Shown here in pieces: positions 54,446 through 62,918 of a DNA stretch of 64,000 bases. Origin of the DNA: Legionella sainthelensi (GTDB taxonomy: Bacteria > Pseudomonadota > Gammaproteobacteria > Legionellales > Legionellaceae). The translations under genes and the position numbers were made by a program. Where the stretch lies: contig NZ_LR134388.1 in assembly GCF_900637685.1 (NCBI RefSeq), forward strand, positions 62,001 through 126,000. The letters are read 5' to 3'. The first letter of the stretch is position 1; the number at the start of each line of letters is the position of its first letter. The notes below the pieces were generated by a model, which had not been told where the DNA came from, did no database searches, and saw only the letters and a program-made list of their open reading frames with translations.

Positions 54446-55363
54446 TCAAACGTAACCATTGTTCTTTGGCTTGTTGTTTTTCTCGCTCAGCTTCAGTTTG
54501 AGCTTCACTGCTTTGAGCGGTTTTATTTTTTTGTTTTGTTGTTCTTTGTTTTGCTGATCTTTGTTCTGTTGATCTTTGTTCTGTTGATCTTTGTTCTGTT
54601 GATCTTTGTTTTGCTGATCTTTGTTTTGCTGATCTTTGTTTTGTTGATCTTTGTTCTGTTGATCTTTGTTCTGTTGATCTTTGTTCTGTTGATCTTTGTT
54701 CTGTTGATCTTTGTTCTGTTGATCTTTGTTTTGCTGATCTTTGTTCTGTTGATCTTTGTTCTGTTGATCTTTGTTCTGTTGATCTTTGTTTTGCTGATCT
54801 TTGTTTTGCTGATCTTTGTTTTGTTGATCTTTGTTCTGTTGATCTTTGTTCTGTTGATCTTTGTTCTGTTGATCTTTGTTCTGTTGATCTTTGTTCTGTT
54901 GATCTTTGTTTTGCTGATCTTTGTTTTGTTGATCTTTGTTTTGTTGATCTTTGTTTTGTTGGTTTTGATTATTTTCTTTATCTTTCTTTAAAAGATCTTC
55001 AACCAATTTACGATTGTAAAGTGCGTCTTGGTTTGATGAATTAATTGCTAATGCTTTATTGTAAGCTTTCAGGGCTTCTTCGTACTTTCCCATATGTGCT
55101 AAAGCATTTCCTTCGTTATAATATCCCTGCTCATTTCCTAGATTTTTATATAATTCTGCTGCCTTTGGATAGTCTCCAGCCCGATATGCAGCGGTTGCTG
55201 CCCAATCATTTCGTGTAAAGGTCTCTTTGGCTTTTTTAAATTGACTTTTCGCCATTAAATCTTGCCCCTGTTGGTCTGGAGTAATCCATAAATCGAGCCA
55301 ATTAAAGGCATGAACAGAGAAGGAATAGAATAAAAATAATAAAAAAATGAGACAGCGCTTCAT
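54446..55363 (-). CDS. batC: BatC-like TPR protein with a large DQQNK repeat tract and frameshifted tail
   Basis: The signal peptide MKRCLIFLLFLFYSFSVHA starts at 55363 (overlapping the batB stop by 3 bp). TPR motifs follow (about 45-125: DWAATAAYRAGDYPKAAELY, YYNEGNALAHMGKYEEALKAY), then about 27 copies of D-Q-Q-N-K and a final E-Q-Q-N-K. The open frame ends with a basic, unlike tail at 54446. One extra A in the A7 run complementary to 54526-54532 instead gives ...KTAQSSEAQTEAEREKQQAK, then EQWLRLIPDDPAGLMREKFL and RDHLRRERGWYQ-stop at 54366, the classic BatC C-terminus. The true gene thus probably spans 54366-55363. Confidence 0.85.
   Translation of the reverse strand: MKRCLIFLLFLFYSFSVHAFNWLDLWITPDQQGQDLMAKSQFKKAKETFTRNDWAATAAYRAGDYPKAAELYKNLGNEQGYYNEGNALAHMGKYEEALKAYNKALAINSSNQDALYNRKLVEDLLKKDKENNQNQQNKDQQNKDQQNKDQQNKDQQNKDQQNKDQQNKDQQNKDQQNKDQQNKDQQNKDQQNKDQQNKDQQNKDQQNKDQQNKDQQNKDQQNKDQQNKDQQNKDQQNKDQQNKDQQNKDQQNKDQQNKDQQNKDQQNKDQQNKEQQNKKIKPLKAVKLKLKLSEKNNKPKNNGYV
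54541..54960. repeat. 15-bp tandem repeat array in batC (about 28 units)
   Basis: Units of the form GATCTTTGTTYTGYT (+ strand), 15 bp each, run 28 in a row with only third-position T/C variation. The 120-bp pattern at 54601-54720 recurs unchanged at 54781-54900, showing a higher-order 180-bp period and recent unequal exchange. On the + strand the array also reads as an endless LLIFV frame with no stop, which is a by-product. Confidence 0.95.
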
Positions 55364-56289
55364 ACGGTTACCCTCTGCATCCAACCGCGTCGAAACACGG
55401 GTAAGAGTAACAGCAACGCAGGGATTAAAAACCATCGCCCTTCGTCGCGCCAAAGTGGGATATCTTGGTCTTCACTAAGAGTAAATTTGTTGGTATTTCC
55501 TGATTTGAGCCACTGATCCAAATCACTTGAATCGGAGGTATATTTTATTAATTGTCCTTCCCCTGCATGGGCAAATTGCTGAAATAATGGATTTAAATTT
55601 TTATCTGCTTTGACTGGCATGATTGAGGAAGAAATGCCTGACTCTGCTAGTTTTTTTGCAAGCGCAATTGATTCACTTGAAGGGGAGTCCGCAGTCATGA
55701 CTAGGATTTGTCCCTGATTATAACCTGCTTGTTTGATTAAAGCGCTGGCCTCGTTTAATGCGCTATCTAAATTTTGACCTGTCACTGGCATGATATCCGG
55801 GGTTAAAGACGCAAGTAATGATGAAATGGTTTGTCCATCATCAGTAAGAGGGGAGACGACAAAAGGTTCGCTAGTAAAAACTATTAAGCCAAATTGACCT
55901 ACCTCTTTATGAGCAAATAAGTCGTGCAATTTAAACTTAGCGCGACTTAAGCGATTGGGTGTTAAATCATTTGCCATCATATTTTCAGACATGTCCAAAA
56001 CCACAACTCTGGGCTGTGTTGGCTTATAGGTCGCCACAGGCAATTTATACCATGCAGGTCCTGCAATACTTAAAATCATAAATAAAAGGCAAATTATTAA
56101 GCACAACAAAGACCCCCTTCGTTGTCCTTGTTCTTTCTTTTGCAGTAGGTGATTGAGCAAATGCGGATCACACACCTCAGACCACGCATGTAACATGGGT
56201 TTTTGTCGCCATAAAATCAAGGTCAATCCTAATAAAGGCATGATCATCAAAAGCCACCACGGTCTTAAAAAATGAAAAGTCGCAATCAT
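55360..56289 (-). CDS. batB: BatB, von Willebrand factor type A membrane protein
   Basis: 309 aa with two N-terminal membrane helices and a C-terminal one, and a VWA domain between. The metal-binding MIDAS site reads VVVLDMSENMMANDLTPNRL, i.e. D-x-S-x-N instead of the usual D-x-S-x-S, and SPLTDDGQTISSLL and MTADSPSS supply the other loops. Bat proteins form a membrane complex with MoxR and affect stress resistance. It overlaps batA upstream (ATGA) and batC downstream. Confidence 0.9.
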   Translation of the reverse strand: MIATFHFLRPWWLLMIMPLLGLTLILWRQKPMLHAWSEVCDPHLLNHLLQKKEQGQRRGSLLCLIICLLFMILSIAGPAWYKLPVATYKPTQPRVVVLDMSENMMANDLTPNRLSRAKFKLHDLFAHKEVGQFGLIVFTSEPFVVSPLTDDGQTISSLLASLTPDIMPVTGQNLDSALNEASALIKQAGYNQGQILVMTADSPSSESIALAKKLAESGISSSIMPVKADKNLNPLFQQFAHAGEGQLIKYTSDSSDLDQWLKSGNTNKFTLSEDQDIPLWRDEGRWFLIPALLLLLPVFRRGWMQRVTV

Positions 56290-57314
56290 GGTTTTAGTGC
56301 CTCCTTTCTTCCTGCTGAAAAGTTTAATCTTAAAACCAGATCGGTTTTTTCAAACAGCCAATAGAAGCAAAGAAGTAATGCGAAACCAACAAACCAGGGA
56401 TAATATTCTTTTTGTGGACGTACAGTAGCCTGCTCTTGGTTTATTGTTTCTAGTTGATTAATCGTTTTGTAGATTGAATGGAGTGATTCAGTATCTGTTG
56501 CACGAAAATAGCGTCCTCCCGTCATATCAGACATTTTTTTCAAGGTTTCCTCATCTAAATCTGCTGCTGGGTTCTGCATAAGAAAATCACCGGCGAGGGC
56601 TCTGGGATCAGCTTCAGAACCTAAACCAATGGTATAAATTTTAATTCCTTCCTCTTTTGCTAATTCAGCGGCCTTTAGTGGAGCAAGTACGCCTGAATTA
56701 TTCGCTCCATCAGTTAATAGAATAATAACACGTCCTTTTTGAGGAGCACTATCTAAACGTTTGACAGCAAGGCCAACCGCATCGCCTATTGAAGTCGTTT
56801 TGCCGGCAAGTCCTGCTGTGGCATCTTCAAGGCGTAAAAGTATTGAATGTCGGTCGTAGGTTAGAGGTGTTTGTAAGTAAGCTCGGGTACCAAAAAGAAT
56901 CAAACCAATTTTATCACCAGAGCGATCACGCACGAATTGCTCTGCGGCGCTTTTTACTATATTCAAACGGCTTGTAGGTCTTCCATGCAAAATCATGTCT
57001 GGAATTTCCATGCTCCCTGATAAATCCAAGGCCATCATGATGTTATATCCTTCACGAGAAATGGGCTTAGGGGCGCCAATCCAACGTGGCCCAGCTAACG
57101 CAAATACAAGCAATAACCATACTAAGGCCGGTATTAACAGTGAGTGCTGCCCAGAAATAGATCGCTTTTCCTGATCTGCTATATCGATCATAGCTGCAAA
57201 AAAAGGCACTCTTAATGCAGTAGGTAATTTCACTTTTACCCTTGGCATTAAAAACCAGATAATTAAAGGCAAAGGAAAAAATAATAAAATCAAAGGATTA
57301 GCTAATTCGAACAT
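56286..57314 (-). CDS. batA: BatA, von Willebrand factor type A membrane protein
   Basis: 342 aa. There are N-terminal helices (about 5-25 and 60-80) and one at the C-terminus. The VWA domain MIDAS site is canonical, MMALDLSGSMEIPDM, with TPLTYDRHSILLRL and ILLTDGANNSG completing it. It overlaps the DUF4381 gene by 13 bp upstream and batB by 4 bp downstream, so translation is coupled. Confidence 0.92.
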   Translation of the reverse strand: MFELANPLILLFFPLPLIIWFLMPRVKVKLPTALRVPFFAAMIDIADQEKRSISGQHSLLIPALVWLLLVFALAGPRWIGAPKPISREGYNIMMALDLSGSMEIPDMILHGRPTSRLNIVKSAAEQFVRDRSGDKIGLILFGTRAYLQTPLTYDRHSILLRLEDATAGLAGKTTSIGDAVGLAVKRLDSAPQKGRVIILLTDGANNSGVLAPLKAAELAKEEGIKIYTIGLGSEADPRALAGDFLMQNPAADLDEETLKKMSDMTGGRYFRATDTESLHSIYKTINQLETINQEQATVRPQKEYYPWFVGFALLLCFYWLFEKTDLVLRLNFSAGRKEALKP

Positions 57315-57787
57315 GGCACTCTCCGTTGTTTAATCCAAAGTCGTGCAGTGTTGAATAAGGGGGTGAGATCCATGGTTTGAGCTGTTTTAAAAGGGGCATC
57401 TAAAAGCATCTCTTTTACCAAGTTAAAATCTATCCCTTTACCTGTTTCATTTAAAAATCGCAGCCAGTCTTCGCCATGTAAACTGGCAACCTCTTTTCTT
57501 GGATAATAGGCCAAGGCGACTCGGCGTAATAATTCCGAAATACGGGCACTTGTCAGGGCTGCATTGCGTTCGTTTTCGAATTCTTTTTGATAATTCATTA
57601 ATAAAATTAAAGCGTAATTTTTTGCTTTTGCATGACGATGGTTCTTGTAAATACAATATAAAATAAAGATGAATATTAATACAATAAGTGCAATAACAAT
57701 ATACCAGCCTGGGGCTAGAGGCCACCAGCCTACAGGTGTGGGAAGATGTATATCTTTTAATTGCGCCAAGGGGTCAGTGTTAGCCAT
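57302..57787 (-). CDS. DUF4381 membrane protein of the MoxR-Bat operon
   Basis: 161 aa with a short N-terminal periplasmic segment (LAQLKDIHLPTPVGWWPLAP), one membrane helix (about 27-47) and a cytosolic helical domain with ISELLRRVALAYYPRKEVAS. This is the DUF4381 pattern, always found between the DUF58 and batA genes. It probably links VWA proteins to MoxR. It overlaps its neighbours at both ends. Confidence 0.88.
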   Translation of the reverse strand: MANTDPLAQLKDIHLPTPVGWWPLAPGWYIVIALIVLIFIFILYCIYKNHRHAKAKNYALILLMNYQKEFENERNAALTSARISELLRRVALAYYPRKEVASLHGEDWLRFLNETGKGIDFNLVKEMLLDAPFKTAQTMDLTPLFNTARLWIKQRRVPCSN

Positions 57788-58694
57788 GGGATGACCTCCT
57801 CGGAAAAGTTTGACGTACTAACGGAGCTAAATCGAGATCCGCAGTTACTTGAACATACTGAATATGTAAGCGACGTAATTGTTCTTGTAGTTGGGTGATG
57901 CGCTGCTGGCAGTAATGTTCATAAGCAATGTTTACTGATTGCAGACTGGTATCAAGAATTATTTCTTGTTTTCCATTGGTAATCGCATATTGCTGTGGTT
58001 TTGGTGGCGCAAGCTCTATTTTGTCGCAAATATGATATGCCAGAATGTCATTGTGCGAACGCAACCTATTTAAATGCCGTTCACTTTCATTATCCAGAGA
58101 ATAAAAGTCGCTGATTATAACCAAAATACTTCCTGGTCTAATCACACGATGCAAGCGAATTAATACATCACTGAGTTGTCTTGGCTGAGCTTCGCGTTGT
58201 TCTTCGGTTTGCGCCGTATAATGACTTAACGAGGCGAGAATAGGAAGAACTCCTACATCGCGGCTACGAGGTGTAAACTCACTATGCTCGGTGGCTGAAA
58301 AAAATAAGCCGCCCACTCTATCTCCTTCCTTAATTACCGTCCAGGCAAGAAGGGCAGTTAATCGCGCGGCGATGACGGATTTAAATGCGATGCGAGTACC
58401 AAAAATCATTGAAGGATTAAAATCAGTAAGGATGACTACAGGACGCTCTTTTTCTTCTTGATACACTTTGACATGGGGTCTACCCGTACGTGCAGTGACG
58501 CGCCATTCCATGTGACGAATTTCATCACCCGCTTGATAATTTCTTACTTCAGCAAAATCCATCCCGCGGCCACGTAATCTGGATAAATGATTGCCCGAGC
58601 GTATCGCTTTACCTTCTGGATGATAACGAACAGATTGTACATAACGTCTTAATTCAATCAGTTCATTGAGTTCTGCAACAACACCATTTGCCAT
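57780..58694 (-). CDS. DUF58 protein of the MoxR-Bat operon
   Basis: 304-aa soluble DUF58 protein. The family core is SGNHLSRLRGRGMDFAEVRN, then YQAGDEIRHMEWRVTARTGR and VYQEEKERPVVILTDFNPSM; the last is a degenerate VWA-like MIDAS strand. It has no N-terminal helices, unlike many DUF58 proteins. It overlaps the DUF4381 gene by 8 bp. A 155-bp spacer with two hairpins (58739-58755 and 58783-58804) separates it from moxR. Confidence 0.92.
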   Translation of the reverse strand: MANGVVAELNELIELRRYVQSVRYHPEGKAIRSGNHLSRLRGRGMDFAEVRNYQAGDEIRHMEWRVTARTGRPHVKVYQEEKERPVVILTDFNPSMIFGTRIAFKSVIAARLTALLAWTVIKEGDRVGGLFFSATEHSEFTPRSRDVGVLPILASLSHYTAQTEEQREAQPRQLSDVLIRLHRVIRPGSILVIISDFYSLDNESERHLNRLRSHNDILAYHICDKIELAPPKPQQYAITNGKQEIILDTSLQSVNIAYEHYCQQRITQLQEQLRRLHIQYVQVTADLDLAPLVRQTFPRRSSHG

Positions 58695-58738
58695 AAAAAC
58701 CTCTAGTACTTCATAATACTTAGCCTATTAGATTCTTT

Positions 58739-58804
58739 AACTTGATCCTCAAGTTATTTCTTGACTTCCTACAATACCAGCTTCCTGCGACTTTTCCGCG
58801 GGGA
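58739..58804. repeat. Two hairpins in the spacer between moxR and the DUF58 gene
   Basis: AACTTGA (58739-58745) and TCAAGTT (58749-58755) form a 7-bp stem with a 3-base loop. TCCTGCG (58783-58789) and CGCGGGGA (58797-58804) form a second stem with G-U pairing. The rest of the operon is tightly packed, so this spacer is an exception and might attenuate or process the transcript. Confidence 0.45.
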
Positions 58805-58849
58805 GTCTATATTGTGAAAAAGCAAGCATGAACAACTTGAAGAGCAAGT

Positions 58850-59851
58850 CTAAGGAACAGCAACTAAGCGTAACAAGGAGTCAATAAAGTCATCACTATT
58901 AATTCCCTCTGCCTCAGCTTCAAAACTTAATAAAATTCTATGTCGTAAGACATCATGAGCAATCACATGAATGTCATCTGGAGTTACGTAATCCCTTCCT
59001 GAAAGCCAAGCATGAGCTTTTGAACAACGATCTAAAGCAATGGTAGCACGAGGACTGGCACCAAAACGTACCCATCTTGCTAATTCTTCGCTATAAACGC
59101 CAGGATTTCGGGTAGCGACCACTAATTGTACCAGATAGTTTTCCAATGCTTCGCTAGTATGAACATTCAGTACTTGCTTACGCGCTTCAAATAATATTTT
59201 CTGGGGTAATTTTTCAGTTGCAACTGGCTTGTTGGCCATCGCTAGACCCAATGCTTCTTTGCGAGATAGCGCTAAAATATCATGCTCTACTTGCGCATCA
59301 GGATAACTAATTTTTACATACATTAAAAATCGATCCAACTGTGCTTCGGGCAAAGGATACGTTCCTTCCTGTTCAATAGGATTCTGAGTTGCCATGACCA
59401 AAAATAATTCCGGCAACGGATAAGTCTTGCCTCCTATAGTAACTTGTCTTTCTGCCATGGCTTCGAGTAACGCAGATTGTACTTTAGCAGGGGCTCGATT
59501 AATTTCATCTGCTAAAAGCAGATGATGGAATATTGGGCCTGGTTGAAAAACAAAAGAGCCATTTTGTGGGTGGTATACATCTGTTCCTGTTAAATCCCCA
59601 GGCAATAAATCGGGTGTAAATTGGATGCGGTGAAAATTGCCTTCAACTCCATCCGATAACTCTTTAACAGCACGTGTTTTTGCTAAGCCTGGTGCTCCTT
59701 CAACCAATAAATGGCCATCAGCAAGTAAGGCGATGAGCAGCCGTGAAATTAATCCTTTCTGGCCTAAAATTTGCGAGTTTAAGCGATGACTTAACTGTAA
59801 TATTTGATGTTGCACCGAATTTTCAGTTTTATTGTCTTCTACTTGCTCCAT
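58850..59851 (-). CDS. moxR: MoxR-family AAA+ ATPase
   Basis: 333-aa MoxR ATPase. Walker A is GAPGLAKT, Walker B is LLADEINRAPAKVQSALLEA, followed by MAERQVTIGG, ATQNPIEQEGTYPLPEAQLD (sensor 1 region) and the lid RWVRFGASPRATIALDR. These proteins act as chaperones with VWA partners, here BatA and BatB. It heads the operon, and its promoter should lie in 59852-60100. Confidence 0.95.
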   Translation of the reverse strand: MEQVEDNKTENSVQHQILQLSHRLNSQILGQKGLISRLLIALLADGHLLVEGAPGLAKTRAVKELSDGVEGNFHRIQFTPDLLPGDLTGTDVYHPQNGSFVFQPGPIFHHLLLADEINRAPAKVQSALLEAMAERQVTIGGKTYPLPELFLVMATQNPIEQEGTYPLPEAQLDRFLMYVKISYPDAQVEHDILALSRKEALGLAMANKPVATEKLPQKILFEARKQVLNVHTSEALENYLVQLVVATRNPGVYSEELARWVRFGASPRATIALDRCSKAHAWLSGRDYVTPDDIHVIAHDVLRHRILLSFEAEAEGINSDDFIDSLLRLVAVP

Positions 59852-60117
59852 AGTTTTCTACCTTAAATATGAATAAATTCAATACTGAGATTAGAGGCTA
59901 TTGACATATGCCTCCTAAGTTTACGTGTCGTTCTTTCTTTACATGTGGGGTCAGCGCTGATGATATTCAAGTAACATGATACTTATCGATTCAATATAGC
60001 CTGAATTTCGCACATAAAGTTCGAGAAGTAGACAACTTAGAATGAATTGTCAACAGGTTCTAAAATAAAGAACTTATCCTAACGTGAATTGCATCTGCTG
60101 CCAAGTCCCACAGACAC
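59852..60117. other. Intergenic region upstream of moxR
   Basis: About 265 bases. GAATTGTCAACAGGTTCTAAA at about 60046 matches the right end of the 3297-3398 element. On the minus strand the same bases read CTGTTGACAATTC, a possible -35. No gene is recognised. Confidence 0.4.
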
Positions 60118-60235
60118 CAGTTGATCATTAGTTGACCGACCTCGAAGGGGATTTGTTATTAACTTTTTGAAAAATTGATAAAAAATACAAATGCTTCGCT
60201 ATAAACCAATCTAACTCTGTTTTTAGACACTCCAT
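60118..60235 (-). other. Coding-like stretch downstream of the 60289 gene
   Basis: From the ATG complementary to 60233-60235 the frame encodes MECLKTELDWFIAKHLYFLS then IFQKVNNKSPSRSVN and a stop. The same frame is open for about 15-20 more codons upstream (LKTLPLPAVTATFADA). The composition is protein-like. It may be the tail of the upstream gene shifted by a frame, or a small separate gene. No ribosome site is clear. Confidence 0.3.
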
Positions 60236-60288
60236 GGCATCGGCAAAGGTAGCGGTTACAGCTGGAAGAGGCAGTGTTTTTAAAAAAA

Positions 60289-60732
60289 CTATCGTTGGTA
60301 ATCAGGGTGAAGTTCCAAAGGCATCATCATTTGTAAGCGCTGATAAAGGGAAAGTATTTCTTCACAAAAGACATGAAGTTGTTGCTGGTTTTCCCACAGA
60401 TCAAAATCAGTGCCTTTGTGAAAAGCCTGCTGTTTGGTCAATGTTTTTAATAAAAGGATTTCTTGGTGCGAGAATCCCAAATGACTGTTTAATTCTACCA
60501 GTTCCATGAGCTTCTTATATTCCTTGATTGGACGATGCTCATGCAAGCAATAAGCTTTTAATGTAAGTTGAAAGGCTTGATACATCAATGAAGTGACTGG
60601 TGTTAATAGAGTTAGAGAATCTGCGTCCCTCACCGTGCCATGCGTGAGTTGCTGAAGCAAATAATCTGCGGCATAGGCATGTTGTGTGGCAATATTGAGT
60701 ATTTCTAAAGGAGATAAATAACGTTTGTCCAT
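60289..60732 (-). CDS. Unknown small helical protein (HEPN-like pattern)
   Basis: 147-aa all-helical soluble protein, MDKRYLSPLEILNIATQHAY then AADYLLQQLTH. The arrangement of helices and a short basic-to-acidic pattern loosely resemble HEPN-type proteins, but no catalytic R-x4-6-H motif is certain. Its start is the ATG complementary to 60730-60732, with AGGA about 12 bases upstream. It faces dus divergently. Function unknown. Confidence 0.6.
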   Translation of the reverse strand: MDKRYLSPLEILNIATQHAYAADYLLQQLTHGTVRDADSLTLLTPVTSLMYQAFQLTLKAYCLHEHRPIKEYKKLMELVELNSHLGFSHQEILLLKTLTKQQAFHKGTDFDLWENQQQLHVFCEEILSLYQRLQMMMPLELHPDYQR

Positions 60733-60810
60733 GAAGGATTTATCCTATTTAATTCGATTTTTTTTCAAGTATGTTAAAATTCGCACTCATTATATCCATG
60801 AATTAAATCG

Positions 60811-61791
60811 ATGCACGCTTTTATTAACAGTTCTTTGAAAATTGGATCTTTAACACTCCCTCATCGACTTATCCAAGGTCCTTTAGCAGGCTATAGTTGT
60901 GCCCCATTTAGAACATTATTTGATGATTATCGTTCACCAGCATACTGTGTGACTGAAATGAGTTCTGCAATGGATATTCTTTACAAACACTCAAAAAATT
61001 CTCGCTATATTTATCGAGCTCCAGAAGAACAGATTCTCTCTTATCAGATTGCAGGTAGAGAACCCCATCTTTTGGCGCAAGCAGCACAAAAACTACAACG
61101 CTATGGTGCTGATATTATTGACATAAATTGTGGTTGTCCCAAGCCTAAAATCCGTAAAAAAGGTGCTGGAAGCGCATTACTTGAAACCCCAGACCAATTG
61201 GTGAAAATTATTAATGAAGTGCGCGCGGCACTGACGATACCTTTAACCGTTAAAATTCGCATCCAGGGAAATGAGCAGGATTTTATTTTGGCAAAAAAAA
61301 TTGAAGAGGCAGGGGCCGATGCATTGATTGTCCATGGCCGTCGTTGGATTGATGATTATGAAGTAACTCCAGATTTACATCAAATTGCATGCATCAAACA
61401 ACGTTTAGCGATTCCAGTTATTGCTAATGGCGATATTCATGATCTTGATAGTTTGCAAAAAGCTGTGGCACTAAGTGGTTGCGATGCTTATATGATATCG
61501 CGTGCAGGAAGCGGTAAACCCTGGCTTTATCAAGAGTTATTGGCGCAAAAAAATATAGCCGTCAGCTTCTCTGAAAAAATTAATCTCTTTATAAGGCACT
61601 TACAAGGCCTTGCTGCATTAGAAGATGAGTATAAAGCTGTTTTACAAAGTAAATCTTTGATACGTTACTATTTTGGAAAAGTGTTGGATATCTCCTTGTT
61701 GAATCGTTTTTATCAGTTGGATTCTTTAGAAAAGATAGCGCATTTTTTCATGTTACTGCAACAGAGGCAATTGACTGAAAGGGAGACTTAG
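60811..61791 (+). CDS. tRNA-dihydrouridine synthase
   Basis: 326-aa FMN enzyme that reduces uridines in tRNA. The catalytic Cys lies in DIIDINCGCPKPKIRKKGAG, with the FMN and tRNA sites QIAGREP, VKIRIQGN, ADALIVHGRR, ANGDIHD and ISRAGSGKPWL. The last ~80 aa form the helical domain. DusA, DusB and DusC differ in tRNA target. The GCPKPK motif and length do not settle which this is, so no symbol is given. The next gene starts 2 bp downstream, so the two are co-transcribed. Confidence 0.92.
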   Translation: MHAFINSSLKIGSLTLPHRLIQGPLAGYSCAPFRTLFDDYRSPAYCVTEMSSAMDILYKHSKNSRYIYRAPEEQILSYQIAGREPHLLAQAAQKLQRYGADIIDINCGCPKPKIRKKGAGSALLETPDQLVKIINEVRAALTIPLTVKIRIQGNEQDFILAKKIEEAGADALIVHGRRWIDDYEVTPDLHQIACIKQRLAIPVIANGDIHDLDSLQKAVALSGCDAYMISRAGSGKPWLYQELLAQKNIAVSFSEKINLFIRHLQGLAALEDEYKAVLQSKSLIRYYFGKVLDISLLNRFYQLDSLEKIAHFFMLLQQRQLTERET

Positions 61792-61792
61792 T

Positions 61793-62773
61793 ATGGGAAG
61801 AGATAGTATTCGGTGGGGAATTATTGGGACAAGTTATATCTCCGAAGTTATGGCACGCGCTATCGAAGAGTCTTCTGCGGGTCAATTGGAGGCCATAGGG
61901 AGCCGGTCAAAATTAACTGCACAATCATTTGCAGAAAAATTTGCGGTGCCTCATTATTATGATAATTATCAAGCAATACTGGATAACCCTGAAATTGATG
62001 TAGTTTATATTGGATTGCCGAACCATTTACATCAAGAATGGATCATTCGTGCCGCTTTAGCAGGGAAGCATATTCTTTGTGAAAAACCTTTAGTCATGAA
62101 TGTACATGAGCTACAAGAAGTGATTGCAATTACTGAAGAATCTCGGGTCATTTGCATGGAAGCATTGATGTATCGATCTCATCCTTTGACGCAAAAAATA
62201 AAAGAAGTTATTTGCAATAAAAGCATTGGAGAGGTCAAACTATATAATGCGACTTATACTGCAAACATTGCTGAAATCGCCAATCCTATTGCCGGTGGAT
62301 GTATTCGTAATCTAGGATGCTACCCCATTTCATTAATACGATTTTTAGCTGATGCTGAACCTATTGAGATAAAAGCAATGGGTAGAACAAATCCTGGCAG
62401 TAACAATGATAATCAAGCAAGTATTCTTTTAAAATTTGAAAATAATGCAATGGCAGTGGTATCTACAGCGGATGATATAGAGATGTATTGGCAATTTGAT
62501 GTTTATGGGACTGAAGGTCATTTGCAGGTAGTAACGAATCCTTGGCTGCCAACACAAGACAATAATCGGCTTGTACTTTACCGGCATAATGAACCTGCAC
62601 TGGAAATTCACGTAGCGGCCGAGGCTTCATTATATACCTATCAAATTGATTTAATGAATCACATGATCCTTAATGAAGATGTATTAAATTCAAAGCGGAT
62701 CTCTTTATTAGAGAGTTATGGAACTATTTCTGTTTTAGAAACCTGGCTGCAACAAATAAAAGCGCAGAATTAA
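61793..62773 (+). CDS. Gfo/Idh/MocA-family oxidoreductase
   Basis: 326-aa NAD(P)-dependent oxidoreductase. The Rossmann motif is RWGIIGTSYISEVMARAIEE (G-x-x-x-x-x-x pattern), followed by PEIDVVYIGLPNHLHQEW and the catalytic-Lys motif HILCEKPLVMN. A C-terminal alpha/beta domain carries the usual GGCIRNLGCYPISLIRFL. Substrates in this family are mostly sugars and inositols; the actual one is unknown. Its start lies 2 bp after the dus gene, so the pair is translationally linked although no functional tie is known. Confidence 0.88.
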   Translation: MGRDSIRWGIIGTSYISEVMARAIEESSAGQLEAIGSRSKLTAQSFAEKFAVPHYYDNYQAILDNPEIDVVYIGLPNHLHQEWIIRAALAGKHILCEKPLVMNVHELQEVIAITEESRVICMEALMYRSHPLTQKIKEVICNKSIGEVKLYNATYTANIAEIANPIAGGCIRNLGCYPISLIRFLADAEPIEIKAMGRTNPGSNNDNQASILLKFENNAMAVVSTADDIEMYWQFDVYGTEGHLQVVTNPWLPTQDNNRLVLYRHNEPALEIHVAAEASLYTYQIDLMNHMILNEDVLNSKRISLLESYGTISVLETWLQQIKAQN

Positions 62774-62918
62774 TGCCAAGGTCTTCATCAACTTGAATCT
62801 CCGTTTTGCACCCAGGCGTCAATTTTTCTTAAGGCGCCTAGGTGCCAGAGCAGAAATCCCTGTTGCAGGAGGCATAATGCCTCTACTCGATCGCAAGAAT
62901 CGCTACCCCGAGCTTATG
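62774..62918. other. Spacer between the oxidoreductase and the membrane-hairpin gene
   Basis: About 145 bases between convergent genes. GCGCCTAGG-like sequences occur, but I cannot define a clean terminator. Confidence 0.35.

Noticed and set aside
54536..54991. + strand open frame made of LLIFV repeats
   Set aside because: It is the antisense of the DQQNK tract of batC. The repeat has no stop in this frame by chance of its 15-bp unit; there is no ribosome site and no relation to a known protein.
60234..60509. + strand frame opposite the 147-aa gene
   Set aside because: It is fully antisense to a better-supported frame with an ATG and ribosome site.
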